Assembly (NCBI GenBank): GCA_963782475.1
Contig: CAWAJW010000013.1
Coordinates: forward strand, 62,001 to 126,000
From: CAVQBP01 sp963782475
GTDB lineage: Bacteria; Bacteroidota; Ignavibacteria; Ignavibacteriales; Ignavibacteriaceae
Direction of reading: 5' to 3'
DNA length: 64,000 bases
The translations under genes and the position numbers were made by a program. Below the pieces are notes generated by a model, which saw nothing but the letters and a program-made list of their open reading frames with translations, was not told the origin of the DNA and made no database searches. Within the stretch, counting starts at the first letter, position 1. Every line of letters begins with the position of its first letter. This document shows positions 53,086 to 61,626 of the stretch, in pieces.

Positions 53086-54564
53086 ATGAATGAATTAGTC
53101 GATTTGTTTCATTTGGTAAAATCAAAAGTCCCTTTAATTATAATCGAAACCCGGGATGAAAAAGAAGTTCTTCAATTAATTACAAACCTCGGAACTTCTA
53201 TTAAGAAACCGGTTTACGGCTGGAACCTGGTTAAAGGATTTTCTTTACTGGATAGAAATGGGAATATTATCGGTACTAACCAGCTTGAACCTACAGAAGT
53301 TTTATATTCAATTTATCAGAATTATAAATCAGCTTTATTTGTTTTAATTGACTACCACCCATATTTACAAAATGATAGGAATATAAGATTAATAAAAGAA
53401 CTCGCCTTAAATTCGGAGAAGCTGGATCAAACTATATTTTTTGTTTCCGCACAAATTGAATTGCCCGATGAAGTTAAACATCTTTCAACAAAATTTGAAA
53501 TTGCATTCCCATCGGATCAGGAAATAAAATCATTTTTAATGCAGCTGATTGAAAAATGGAAAATGGAAACTCCGGCAAAAAATATTACAATTGATGAATC
53601 AATATTAAATGTATTTATAAAAAACCTGCATGGATTATCTTTCTCGGAAATCAAAAGAATTCTTTATAATGCTCTGAGGGACAATGCTATAAATAAAGAC
53701 GATATCCCTGAAATTACTAAAGCAAAATATTATTTATTGAATAAAGATAATGTTCTTTATTATGAACATGATACTTCTTCCTTTGCAGAAGTAGGCGGTT
53801 TGAAAAACCTGAAACAGTGGCTTGAAAAGAGAAAGAAAATTTTTATTGGTGAAGTTAAGAATGTCGGGATCGATGTTCCCAAAGGTGTTCTACTATTGGG
53901 AGTACAAGGGAGCGGAAAAAGCCTGGCTGCCAAAGCTGTTGCCGGAACCTGGGGGATACCTTTGCTACGCTTAGACTTTGGTGCTATTTATAATAAATTT
54001 TATGGGGAAACAGAACGCAAAACGCGCGAAGCTTTAAAAATGGCTGATATGATGGCACCCTGCGTTTTGTGGGTTGATGAAATTGAAAAGGGACTGGCTT
54101 CGGATTCAAATGACAGCGGTACTTCAAAACGGGTGCTAGGTACATTTTTAACATGGATGGCTGAGAGAAAAACTCTTGTCTTTCTGGTAGCTACTGCTAA
54201 TGATATACAAAATCTTCCCCCTGAATTAATGCGGAAGGGGCGAATGGATGAAATATTCTTTGTTGATCTTCCCGATTTCTTAATCAGGAAAGAAATTTTA
54301 GAAATACATTTAAAGAAAAGAGAATTAAACCCTGGCACCTTTGATCTCGATAAGATTGCTCAAGCCTGTGAAGGATTTTCAGGTTCGGAAATAGAGCAGG
54401 TAATAGTCTCAGGTTTCTATTCGGTAATCGGCGGCTATAGACAATTAAATAGTGATATTCTGCTAAATGAAATTGAAAAAACTCGTCCGCTTTCAGTTGT
54501 TATGGCTGAAAATATTGATGCAATGAGAGAATGGGCAAAAGACAGAACAGTCCAGGCGAATTAA
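53086..54564 (+). CDS. AAA-family ATPase, Ycf46-like
   Basis: 492 residues. An N-terminal alpha/beta domain (1-230) precedes an AAA module: FAEVGGLKNLKQWLEKR, Walker A GVQGSGKS, Walker B CVLWVDEIEKG, sensor 1 VFLVATANDIQNLP and the arginine finger in LMRKGRMDEIFFVDLP. The lid helices (about 430-475) follow. It is homologous to the cyanobacterial/plastid Ycf46 group and FtsH-like AAA modules but has no zinc protease domain and no membrane segment. The role is unknown, and it stands alone here. Confidence 0.88.
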   Translation: MNELVDLFHLVKSKVPLIIIETRDEKEVLQLITNLGTSIKKPVYGWNLVKGFSLLDRNGNIIGTNQLEPTEVLYSIYQNYKSALFVLIDYHPYLQNDRNIRLIKELALNSEKLDQTIFFVSAQIELPDEVKHLSTKFEIAFPSDQEIKSFLMQLIEKWKMETPAKNITIDESILNVFIKNLHGLSFSEIKRILYNALRDNAINKDDIPEITKAKYYLLNKDNVLYYEHDTSSFAEVGGLKNLKQWLEKRKKIFIGEVKNVGIDVPKGVLLLGVQGSGKSLAAKAVAGTWGIPLLRLDFGAIYNKFYGETERKTREALKMADMMAPCVLWVDEIEKGLASDSNDSGTSKRVLGTFLTWMAERKTLVFLVATANDIQNLPPELMRKGRMDEIFFVDLPDFLIRKEILEIHLKKRELNPGTFDLDKIAQACEGFSGSEIEQVIVSGFYSVIGGYRQLNSDILLNEIEKTRPLSVVMAENIDAMREWAKDRTVQAN

Positions 54565-54887
54565 TGCGATTTTCTTTTTCAGCTCATTAAGTATTTATAC
54601 CTGTAATTTTCCTAATATGGGGTTATACCGTATTTCTTATGTAGCCGATATCTTATTATATTTTATTTAAAAATGTACTTTAATGCGAAAGTAAAGTAAG
54701 CGTTTTAGATAATTTTAAACGAGTCGGAAATAAATTAACCCGATATTTCCCCTTAATAATCTTTTAATAAATTATTTCGTTTGAGATTTTATTTTTTAAT
54801 TTCTAAATTACACCTTAATTAAGGTCTTAAAAAAGAAATCAAACGGAATAATACAAGATCCTGCAGATATTAAATGGGAGATAGGAT
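54565..54887. other. Intergenic region before the amidase; nothing recognised
   Basis: AT-rich, with no frame of note and no strong hairpin. A Shine-Dalgarno-like GGGAGATAGG at 54875-54884 precedes the amidase ATG at 54888. I see no clear promoter box. Confidence 0.3.
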
Positions 54888-56450
54888 ATGGGTAAAATTA
54901 ATTCCAAAATAAATGAAAGCCGCAGAAGCTTCTTAAAAAAAAGTATTGCAGGAGGAATAGCGGCAGTTTCACTTCCAGCTTTAACATTCGGGGAAAAAAC
55001 ATCTGCATCATTTTTACATAATTTTGATATCCCTCCGTTTGAACTGGATGAAATTACTGTGGGTGAATTAATGGACGGGATTAAATCGGGGAAATATACA
55101 ATAAGATCTATTACTGAAAAGTATATCTCCCGTATCAAATCAATAGACAAAGATGGTCCGGTTATTAACAGCGTGATTGAATTAAACCCAGATGCACTGA
55201 AAATCGCAGAAGAGCTTGATAATGAATTAAAAGAAAAAGGACCGAGAGGCCCTTTGCATGGAATACCAATACTCATCAAAGACAATATAGATACCTTTGA
55301 TAGGATGCAGACAACAGCAGGCTCTATGGCACTTATCGGTTCAAGACCTCCAAGGGATTCATTTGTTGTGCAGCAGCTTCGTTCTGCGGGTGCATTAATT
55401 CTTGGTAAAACAAATCTAAGCGAATGGGCAAATATTCGTTCAACGCATTCGACAAGCGGATGGAGCGGTCGCGGAGGTCTTACTAAAAATCCTTATGCAC
55501 TGGATAGAAATACTTCAGGGTCAAGTTCAGGTTCAGGTGCTGCTGTTGCTGCCAATCTATGTACAATTGCAATAGGTACAGAAACAGATGGTTCTGTTGT
55601 AAGCCCTTCTTCTATAAATGGTATTGTCGGCATAAAACCAACTGTGGGATTAGTCAGCAGGTCCGGAATTATTCCCATCTCACATTCACAAGACACTGCG
55701 GGACCTATGGCGCGAACCGTTCGTGATGCAGCTATTTTGCTTGGTGTAATGGCCGGAGTTGACCATGAAGATAAAGCGACAAATGATAAGAATAGAAAAT
55801 CATACTCCGATTATACACAGTTCCTTGATCCGGAGGGTTTAAAAGATGCAAGAATAGGTATAGTTCGAAAGTATTTTGGTTTTCTTCCTCAGGTAGATGC
55901 AATAATGGAAAATGCACTTGATATATTAAAAAAGAAAGGTGCGGTAATTGTCGATCCGGCTGATATAGATGCAATAGGAAAACTTGATGATAACGAAATG
56001 ACCGTTTTAATGTATGAGCTAAAAGCTGATATGAAATCTTATCTTGACCGGCGCGGACCGGATTCTCCCGTTCATTCACTCAAAGATATTATTGAATTTA
56101 ACAAAGAAACCTCTGCTGAAGAGATGCCTTATTTCCAGCAGGAATTATTTTTAAAAGCTCAGGAAAAAGGGCCGCTTACCGATAAAGAGTATCTTAATGC
56201 ATTAAATACAAATCATGATCTTAGCCGTAAGAAAGGCATAGACGCAGTAATGGACAAATACAATCTTGATGCTCTTGTTTCTCCTACAGACAGCCCGGCA
56301 TGGATGACTGATTTAGTAGATGGAGATCATTTCTTAGGCGGAAGTTCACAATTAGCTGCTAGTTGCAGGATATCCCCACATCACAGTTCCTGCAGGGTTC
56401 GTTTTTGGTTTACCCATCGGGGTTTCATTTTTTGGAAGAGCATGGAGTGA
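54888..56450 (+). CDS. Amidase-signature enzyme with Tat signal; frameshifted near the C-terminus
   Basis: 520 residues as it stands. It starts with a twin-arginine signal (SRRSFLKKSIAGG), so the enzyme is exported folded. The catalytic Ser-cisSer-Lys triad is K131 (GIPILIKDNID), S212 (TSGSSSGSGAAVAANL) and S236 (TETDGSVVSPSS). The frame leaves the family after SSQLAAS (about residue 487), where an extra A near 56361 shifts it. In the other frame the normal end (GYPHITVPAGFVFGLPIGV, then GRAWSESVLLKIAYGF) runs to a stop at 56542-56544. The enzyme would otherwise be about 551 residues. It hydrolyses amides; the substrate is unknown. Confidence 0.85.
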   Translation: MGKINSKINESRRSFLKKSIAGGIAAVSLPALTFGEKTSASFLHNFDIPPFELDEITVGELMDGIKSGKYTIRSITEKYISRIKSIDKDGPVINSVIELNPDALKIAEELDNELKEKGPRGPLHGIPILIKDNIDTFDRMQTTAGSMALIGSRPPRDSFVVQQLRSAGALILGKTNLSEWANIRSTHSTSGWSGRGGLTKNPYALDRNTSGSSSGSGAAVAANLCTIAIGTETDGSVVSPSSINGIVGIKPTVGLVSRSGIIPISHSQDTAGPMARTVRDAAILLGVMAGVDHEDKATNDKNRKSYSDYTQFLDPEGLKDARIGIVRKYFGFLPQVDAIMENALDILKKKGAVIVDPADIDAIGKLDDNEMTVLMYELKADMKSYLDRRGPDSPVHSLKDIIEFNKETSAEEMPYFQQELFLKAQEKGPLTDKEYLNALNTNHDLSRKKGIDAVMDKYNLDALVSPTDSPAWMTDLVDGDHFLGGSSQLAASCRISPHHSSCRVRFWFTHRGFIFWKSME

Positions 56451-56544
56451 ATCGGTTCTCCTTAAGATTGCCTACGGTTTCGAACAGGCTTCAAAAATTC
56501 GTAAACCACCAAGATTTCTCCCGACCGTTAGCTCAACGATTTAA
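56361..56544 (+). pseudogene. Displaced C-terminus of the amidase (frame +1)
   Basis: This holds the last 60 residues of the amidase in another frame: AGYPHITVPAGFVFGLPIGV, FFGRAWSESVLLKIAYGFEQ and KIRKPPRFLPTVSSTI-stop. Without the extra base at about 56361 it is continuous with the main frame. It is listed so that it is not missed or read as a gene. Confidence 0.75.
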
Positions 56545-56595
56545 AGAGCTGAATTTGAGGAAAATTTAATAGATAAAAATTCAATTATTTTAATT

Positions 56596-57174
56596 ATGAA
56601 AATCTGTGTTTATTGTGCTTCGAGTTCGAAAATCAACAATATTTATTTTAATGCTGCAGAAAGATTAGCAGAAGAATTTATTAAAGCAAAAATAGATGTT
56701 GTCTACGGAGGCGGGGCTTCCGGACTTATGGGAAAACTTGCCGACACAATTATAAAAAACGGCGGGAAAATAAAAGGCATTATGCCGAATTTCCTTAAGG
56801 AGAGAGAATTGGCGCATAAAGGTGTTACGGATTTTGAATTTACAGAAACTATGCATGAACGGAAAGCAAAATTTCTGCTGAACGTTGATGGACTTGTCGC
56901 ATTACCGGGAGGCAGCGGAACACTCGAAGAATTATTGGAAGCCATTACATTGAAAAGGCTAGGACAGTTTACAAAACCAATTGTTATATTAAATATTAAT
57001 CGCTTTTTTGATCCTCTTAAACAAATGCTGGAGAAATGTGTTTTAGAAAATTTTATGCGTCAAGAGCATTTAAATATGTGGACATTTGTAAATCAGCCCG
57101 AGGAAGTAATTTCAGCTTTAACAAACGCAGTGGTTTGGACAAAGGAAGCGCTTAATTTTGCAAGCTATCGCTAA
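56596..57174 (+). CDS. LOG-family protein (TIGR00730-type, cytokinin-riboside phosphoribohydrolase-like)
   Basis: 192 residues. It starts 'KICVYCASSSKINNIYFNAA', then VVYGGGASGLMGKLADTI, and carries the catalytic motif PGGSGTLEELLEAITLKRLG. The family releases free base from nucleoside 5'-monophosphates (in plants it makes active cytokinins). It probably participates in nucleotide salvage or detoxification. The start has no strong ribosome site. Confidence 0.93.
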   Translation: MKICVYCASSSKINNIYFNAAERLAEEFIKAKIDVVYGGGASGLMGKLADTIIKNGGKIKGIMPNFLKERELAHKGVTDFEFTETMHERKAKFLLNVDGLVALPGGSGTLEELLEAITLKRLGQFTKPIVILNINRFFDPLKQMLEKCVLENFMRQEHLNMWTFVNQPEEVISALTNAVVWTKEALNFASYR

Positions 57175-57232
57175 ATATTTTTTTCGATATAATTTAGATT
57201 GAAATAAGTCTCCTTTTAAAGATTATTAATAA

Positions 57233-57619
57233 ATGGAAGATTCGGGAATTTCTTTATCGGTAATAAAAGGGAAGTTAGCTGTCTGCCGTTTGGAAGTGAA
57301 TAAACCAATCCCAAACTGGGTAATAAAAAGTTCATTTTATTCTGTAACTAAAACAGATGACGAACTATCAATCGTATGTTTGGAAGAAGTAGTACCGGCT
57401 CACATAAAATCCGAAAAAGGCTGGAGAGCAATTAAAGTTGATGGTGAGCTGGATTTTTCCCAAACCGGAATCCTTGCTTCATTGGCGGTTCTTCTGACAG
57501 AAGCGAAAATCAGTATTTTTGCTGTCTCGACCTTTAATACCGATTATATACTTCTAAAGAGTGATAAACTTAATAAAGCTGTTAATACCTTAACAAAGTT
57601 TTTTAATGTAAATATCTAG
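57233..57619 (+). CDS. ACT-domain protein
   Basis: 128 residues. Two ACT-like modules follow one another, with DELSIVCLEEVVPAHIKSE in the middle and 'GILASLAVLLTEAKISIFAV' near the end. They resemble the stand-alone tandem ACT group that binds amino acids (CASTOR-like). It could be an allosteric amino-acid sensor; no enzyme is fused to it. It follows the LOG gene by 58 bases. Confidence 0.82.
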   Translation: MEDSGISLSVIKGKLAVCRLEVNKPIPNWVIKSSFYSVTKTDDELSIVCLEEVVPAHIKSEKGWRAIKVDGELDFSQTGILASLAVLLTEAKISIFAVSTFNTDYILLKSDKLNKAVNTLTKFFNVNI

Positions 57620-57807
57620 CATCTGAAGAATTAAAATTAGTGACAACAAAATGACAATAATTTTATAAATTCATATTTGTGATTTAGATATTTATTTCCA
57701 AATTAATCTTATATAAAAAGTGCGGGAATATATTTCATTCTGCATAAAATTATGCTGTAATTTCTAATAATAATTCATGGATTCATTATCTAATGAAATA
57801 GATAAAT

Positions 57808-58095
57808 ATGGTAAAAGCCGAAAAAGAAAATATTTTAAAAGAGCTACAAGCTATTCCGGGTGTTGGAAAATCTGTAGCGAATGATCTTTATAATATAGGA
57901 ATAAAAAGTGTTTCTGATCTTGCAGGAAAAAGCCCCGCAGGTCTGTATAAAAAGCTTAACCGTCAGAGTCATGTTAAAAACGATATTTGCGTTCTGTACA
58001 CATTCCGCTGCGCAGTTTATTATGCAACGGAAACCCGGCGGCAAAAAGAAAAATTAAACTGGTGGTATTGGAAAGACAAAGTATATATTGATTAA
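57808..58095 (+). CDS. Helix-hairpin-helix protein of the Cdd1/pathogenicity-locus family
   Basis: 95 residues. The HhH motif is LQAIPGVGKSVANDLYNIGI with KSVSDLAGKSPAGLYKKL. The rest, DICVLYTFRCAVYYATETRR followed by KEKLNWWYWKD, is typical of the Cdd1-like family. The family's name comes from a pathogenicity locus, but its actual role is unknown. The HhH part may bind DNA without sequence preference. Confidence 0.88.
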   Translation: MVKAEKENILKELQAIPGVGKSVANDLYNIGIKSVSDLAGKSPAGLYKKLNRQSHVKNDICVLYTFRCAVYYATETRRQKEKLNWWYWKDKVYID

Positions 58096-58166
58096 ATATC
58101 TATCGCTGCATTTAAAGTAAAAAGATTATTCGAAAAAAATATTTTATTATTAAACTCTATATATAA

Positions 58167-60140
58167 ATGAAGAAATTTATTTTAGCTGCTATTATACCAT
58201 TGATCATTCAAAGCTGCAGTCAGCCGAAAAAATATTCAGATTATCCTATTTCAATGGTAGATATAAAAAATGTTGTATTAACCGACAGCTTCTGGCTGCC
58301 CAAGATAAAGACTGTTCAAAATACTACAATTGCTTTTGGACTTGAAAAATGTGTTAAGGAAGGACGCTTAGAAAATTTTCTGATAGCGGGAAAAAAGAAA
58401 AAAGGAAAAGTCCATGGCAAAATGCCTTTTGATGATACGGATGTATATAAGATTATTGAGGGTGCTTCCTATTCCCTTATCAGTGCTCCTAATAAAGCTC
58501 TGGAAAACTATCTAGATTCGATAATAGCTATTATAAAAATAGGCCAGGAACCTGATGGCTATCTTACTACCTGGTTTACAATCGATCCGGATGATCCGCC
58601 GGCACCCTGGGTAAAAAAAACCGGGAAGCGATGGACCGGTATTGTAAGCAGTCATGAATTATATAACAGCGGGCATTTATTTCATGCCGCGGTTGCACAT
58701 TATATTGCTACTGGAAAGCGGAACTTTCTTGAAATAGCTCTCAATAACGCTGATTTACTGGTAAAAAGTTTTGGACCCGGTAAACTTACACTTCCTCCCG
58801 GTCACCAGATTGTTGAAACAGGCCTTGTGAAATTATACCGCATAACAAAAAATGAAAAATATTTAAAGCTTGCCAAATATTTTCTCGATCTCCGGGGAGA
58901 TTCAACTACCCATAAACTTTACGGTGAATACAACCAAGACTATCTACCTGTTACACAGCAGAGGGAAATTGTGGGGCATGCGGTCCGTGCAGTTTATATG
59001 TATGCAGGTATGACAGATATAGGCACTATTTATAATGACTCAACATATCTTTATGCTGTAAAGAGCATATGGAATAATATGGTAGATAAAAAGATCTATA
59101 TTACAGGCGGGATTGGTGCTAAACATGACGGTGAATCTTTAGGCAAAGACTATGAACTTCCTAACCTGAGTGCCTATGCTGAAACTTGTGCTTCAATAGG
59201 AGATGTACTATGGAATCTCCGGTTATTTGAGATGTCGGGCCAGGCCAAGTATTTTGATATTATTGAAAGAACTTTATATAACGGATTAATTTCAGGGATA
59301 TCACTTGACGGGAAAAAATTCTTTTATGTAAACCCTCTGGAAGCCGACGGCAAATTCGCTTTTAATCAAGGTTCAAAAACACGACAGCAATGGTTCGACT
59401 GTTCATGCTGTCCTACCAACCTGATACGTTTTATTCCTTCGATACCGGGAATTATTTATGCTGTACAAAATGATACTTTATATGTTAATCTTTATGCTTC
59501 TAATAAAGCAAAAATAATTATTAATAATTCTTCATTAAATATCGAACAGCAGACAAATTATCCATGGCAGGGAAAAGTTCTGTTGAATGTTCATTCTGAA
59601 AATGCAATTAAATTTACAATAAAGTTTCGAATCCCCGGCTGGGTAAAAAATCAAGTTATGCCGGGTAATTTATATAATTTCATTAATAGAACTAACACAC
59701 CTGTTAAAATAAAAATTAACGGAAATACTGCTGAATATTATAATAATGAAGGATATGCATCTATTAATCGGACATGGAGCAATAATGATAAAGTGGAATT
59801 AATCTTACCCATGGAAATTAAACATATTAGAGCCAATAGAATGGTTAGTGCAGATAGTAATATGGCGGCGCTGGAATATGGTCCTTTGGTTTATTGTTTT
59901 GAAGGCCTGGATAACAATTCGTTGGACAAATTAACTATGCCCGATGATGCATATTTAAAGATCGAAAGAAAGGATAATTTATTAGGCGGTATAAATGAAA
60001 TTGTAGGAAAAGTCCCTGCAATTACTGGAAAAGGAAAATTAACAATTACAGGAATCCCATATTATGCATGGTCAAACCGCGGTGAAGGATCTATGAAAGT
60101 TTGGCTGCCCCGGAATAAAAATAAATTTGCAGGAGAATAA
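58167..60140 (+). CDS. Glycoside hydrolase family 127 (beta-L-arabinofuranosidase-like), lipoprotein
   Basis: 657 residues. The lipobox is IIQSC (C17), so it is anchored in a membrane. It has the all-alpha barrel of GH127/DUF1680. The zinc/cysteine active site known from HypBA1 is complete: E339 and C341 in AYAETCASIGD, then DCSCCPTN with C414 as the likely nucleophile and C415 as the zinc ligand. It removes beta-L-arabinofuranose residues, for example from plant glycans. It is followed by a radical SAM gene and the HTCS at 61627, a plausible regulator. Confidence 0.92.
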   Translation: MKKFILAAIIPLIIQSCSQPKKYSDYPISMVDIKNVVLTDSFWLPKIKTVQNTTIAFGLEKCVKEGRLENFLIAGKKKKGKVHGKMPFDDTDVYKIIEGASYSLISAPNKALENYLDSIIAIIKIGQEPDGYLTTWFTIDPDDPPAPWVKKTGKRWTGIVSSHELYNSGHLFHAAVAHYIATGKRNFLEIALNNADLLVKSFGPGKLTLPPGHQIVETGLVKLYRITKNEKYLKLAKYFLDLRGDSTTHKLYGEYNQDYLPVTQQREIVGHAVRAVYMYAGMTDIGTIYNDSTYLYAVKSIWNNMVDKKIYITGGIGAKHDGESLGKDYELPNLSAYAETCASIGDVLWNLRLFEMSGQAKYFDIIERTLYNGLISGISLDGKKFFYVNPLEADGKFAFNQGSKTRQQWFDCSCCPTNLIRFIPSIPGIIYAVQNDTLYVNLYASNKAKIIINNSSLNIEQQTNYPWQGKVLLNVHSENAIKFTIKFRIPGWVKNQVMPGNLYNFINRTNTPVKIKINGNTAEYYNNEGYASINRTWSNNDKVELILPMEIKHIRANRMVSADSNMAALEYGPLVYCFEGLDNNSLDKLTMPDDAYLKIERKDNLLGGINEIVGKVPAITGKGKLTITGIPYYAWSNRGEGSMKVWLPRNKNKFAGE

Positions 60141-60183
60141 AGTAAATTGATTTTTATTATGTTTATTATCTGAAATTATCTAG

Positions 60184-60303
60184 CTGCTAAAATCACTTGG
60201 CTTTAAGAAGGCTGATATTTTGGGAGCCAAACTTGGGGCATTTTCGAGAGACAAGAGACTTTCTGCTGAAGATTTCGAAATGCTTGTTGTAGCAGACAGA
60301 TGA
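60184..60303 (+). pseudogene. C-terminal remnant of an unrecognised gene
   Basis: A 39-codon frame reads LLKSLGFKKADILGAKLGAF and SRDKRLSAEDFEMLVVADR-stop. It is closed upstream by a stop at 60181-60183. It looks like the tail of an alpha/beta protein but I cannot name the family. It stands in the gap between the GH127 and radical SAM genes. Confidence 0.25.
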
Positions 60304-60381
60304 TTCCGGCAGCAAAAGCTTTTAATTTTTTTTGTAAAGAAATTTAAAAAATTAGAAATAATCTAAAGAGCATGTGCTTAA

Positions 60382-61284
60382 ATGTTAACAGGAATTCATT
60401 TCATCTTGAGTTATAAATGCACACTGGAATGTGATCACTGTTTTATATATAGCAGTCCAGGTGCAAAAGGAACTTTCACATTAAATAATATTAAGGATGT
60501 CTTAACCGATGCAGTCAAAATTGGAACAATAGAATGGATATATTTTGAAGGGGGTGAGCCGTTTCTATTCTATCCTCTAATGGTGGAAGGAATCGGAATT
60601 GCAGCAGAATTAGGATTTAATGTTGGAGTAGTTACTAATGCGTATTTTGCTACGACCGAGGACGATGCTGTCCTATGGCTGAAACCTCTCTATAATCTGG
60701 GCGTTTCTGATCTTAGTATAAGCGACGACTTGTTTCATAATGAAGAAATAAAAGATAATCCGGCTAGACGGGCATATAATGCTGCAAAGAAATTAGGAAT
60801 ACCGGTTAGTTCAATCTGTATTGAAAAACCGGTTATTGAAAGCGGATCGGAAGCGGAGCATGGTAAAGGTGCTCCAATTATCGGAGGCGATGCCAGGTTT
60901 CGCGGCCGGGCCGTTGAGAAACTTACAAGGGGACTTCCGAAAAAACCGTGGAATGAATTTATTGAATGTCCTTATGAAAATTTAAAAGAACCGGAAAGAG
61001 TCCATATCGATCCATATGGGAATGTTCATATTTGCCAGGGATTATGTATGGGAAACGTTCTGGAAACACCTTTATCGGTATTAATCAGGAAGTACAAAGC
61101 AGAAGAACACCCTATTTGCGGACCTTTGACTGAAGGCGGACCGGCTCTACTGGCAAAAAAATATAACGTTAAACATGAGGATAATTATATTGATGAATGT
61201 CACCTCTGCTACACTACACGCTTAGCTTTAATAAGCAGGTTCCCCCAGTTTCTTGCTCCGAAACAGGTTTATGGATTAGAGTAA
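60382..61284 (+). CDS. Radical SAM protein with Cys-rich C-terminus
   Basis: 300 residues. C13-x3-C17-x2-C20 (SYKCTLECDHCF) holds the SAM-cleaving [4Fe-4S] cluster, followed by FEGGEPFLFYPL, the usual SAM-binding GGEP. The C-terminal third has six further cysteines (C196, C218, C222, C246, C273 and C276), for instance HICQGLCMGN and DECHLCYTTR. These are arranged like those of SPASM/twitch-type auxiliary clusters. No peptide or partner gene is evident. The function is unknown. Confidence 0.85.
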   Translation: MLTGIHFILSYKCTLECDHCFIYSSPGAKGTFTLNNIKDVLTDAVKIGTIEWIYFEGGEPFLFYPLMVEGIGIAAELGFNVGVVTNAYFATTEDDAVLWLKPLYNLGVSDLSISDDLFHNEEIKDNPARRAYNAAKKLGIPVSSICIEKPVIESGSEAEHGKGAPIIGGDARFRGRAVEKLTRGLPKKPWNEFIECPYENLKEPERVHIDPYGNVHICQGLCMGNVLETPLSVLIRKYKAEEHPICGPLTEGGPALLAKKYNVKHEDNYIDECHLCYTTRLALISRFPQFLAPKQVYGLE

Positions 61285-61626
61285 TCTCAGCTTTATATTA
61301 TCTGGTAAACATTAATTAAGATGACTAATGGACCTTTCAGGATTTATCGCTTTTCATTCAATAATTATTTTGAAATATAATTTATTATTTCTGAAATTTA
61401 CTATTTGAGCAAATTAAGAAATAGCAGACAAATGGGTATAATCATTTGAAAGCTGAGCTTGTTTGATTAAAAATCAAATATATTTAAAGATTTTTTAAAT
61501 ATTTGCAATATAATGCGATAATAACGTATGTAAAAGAATTTATGTAACAAATAGATCTCTATTTGTTTAAAATTGATCTTTCTTCTTGTTTTTTGTACAG
61601 AAACATAAATATAATAAAGTCTTTTT
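61285..61626. other. Intergenic region before the second HTCS; nothing recognised
   Basis: Very AT-rich, without hairpins or a frame. I see no ribosome site or TAnnTTTG box near the HTCS ATG at 61627, so its promoter is not identified. Confidence 0.3.
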
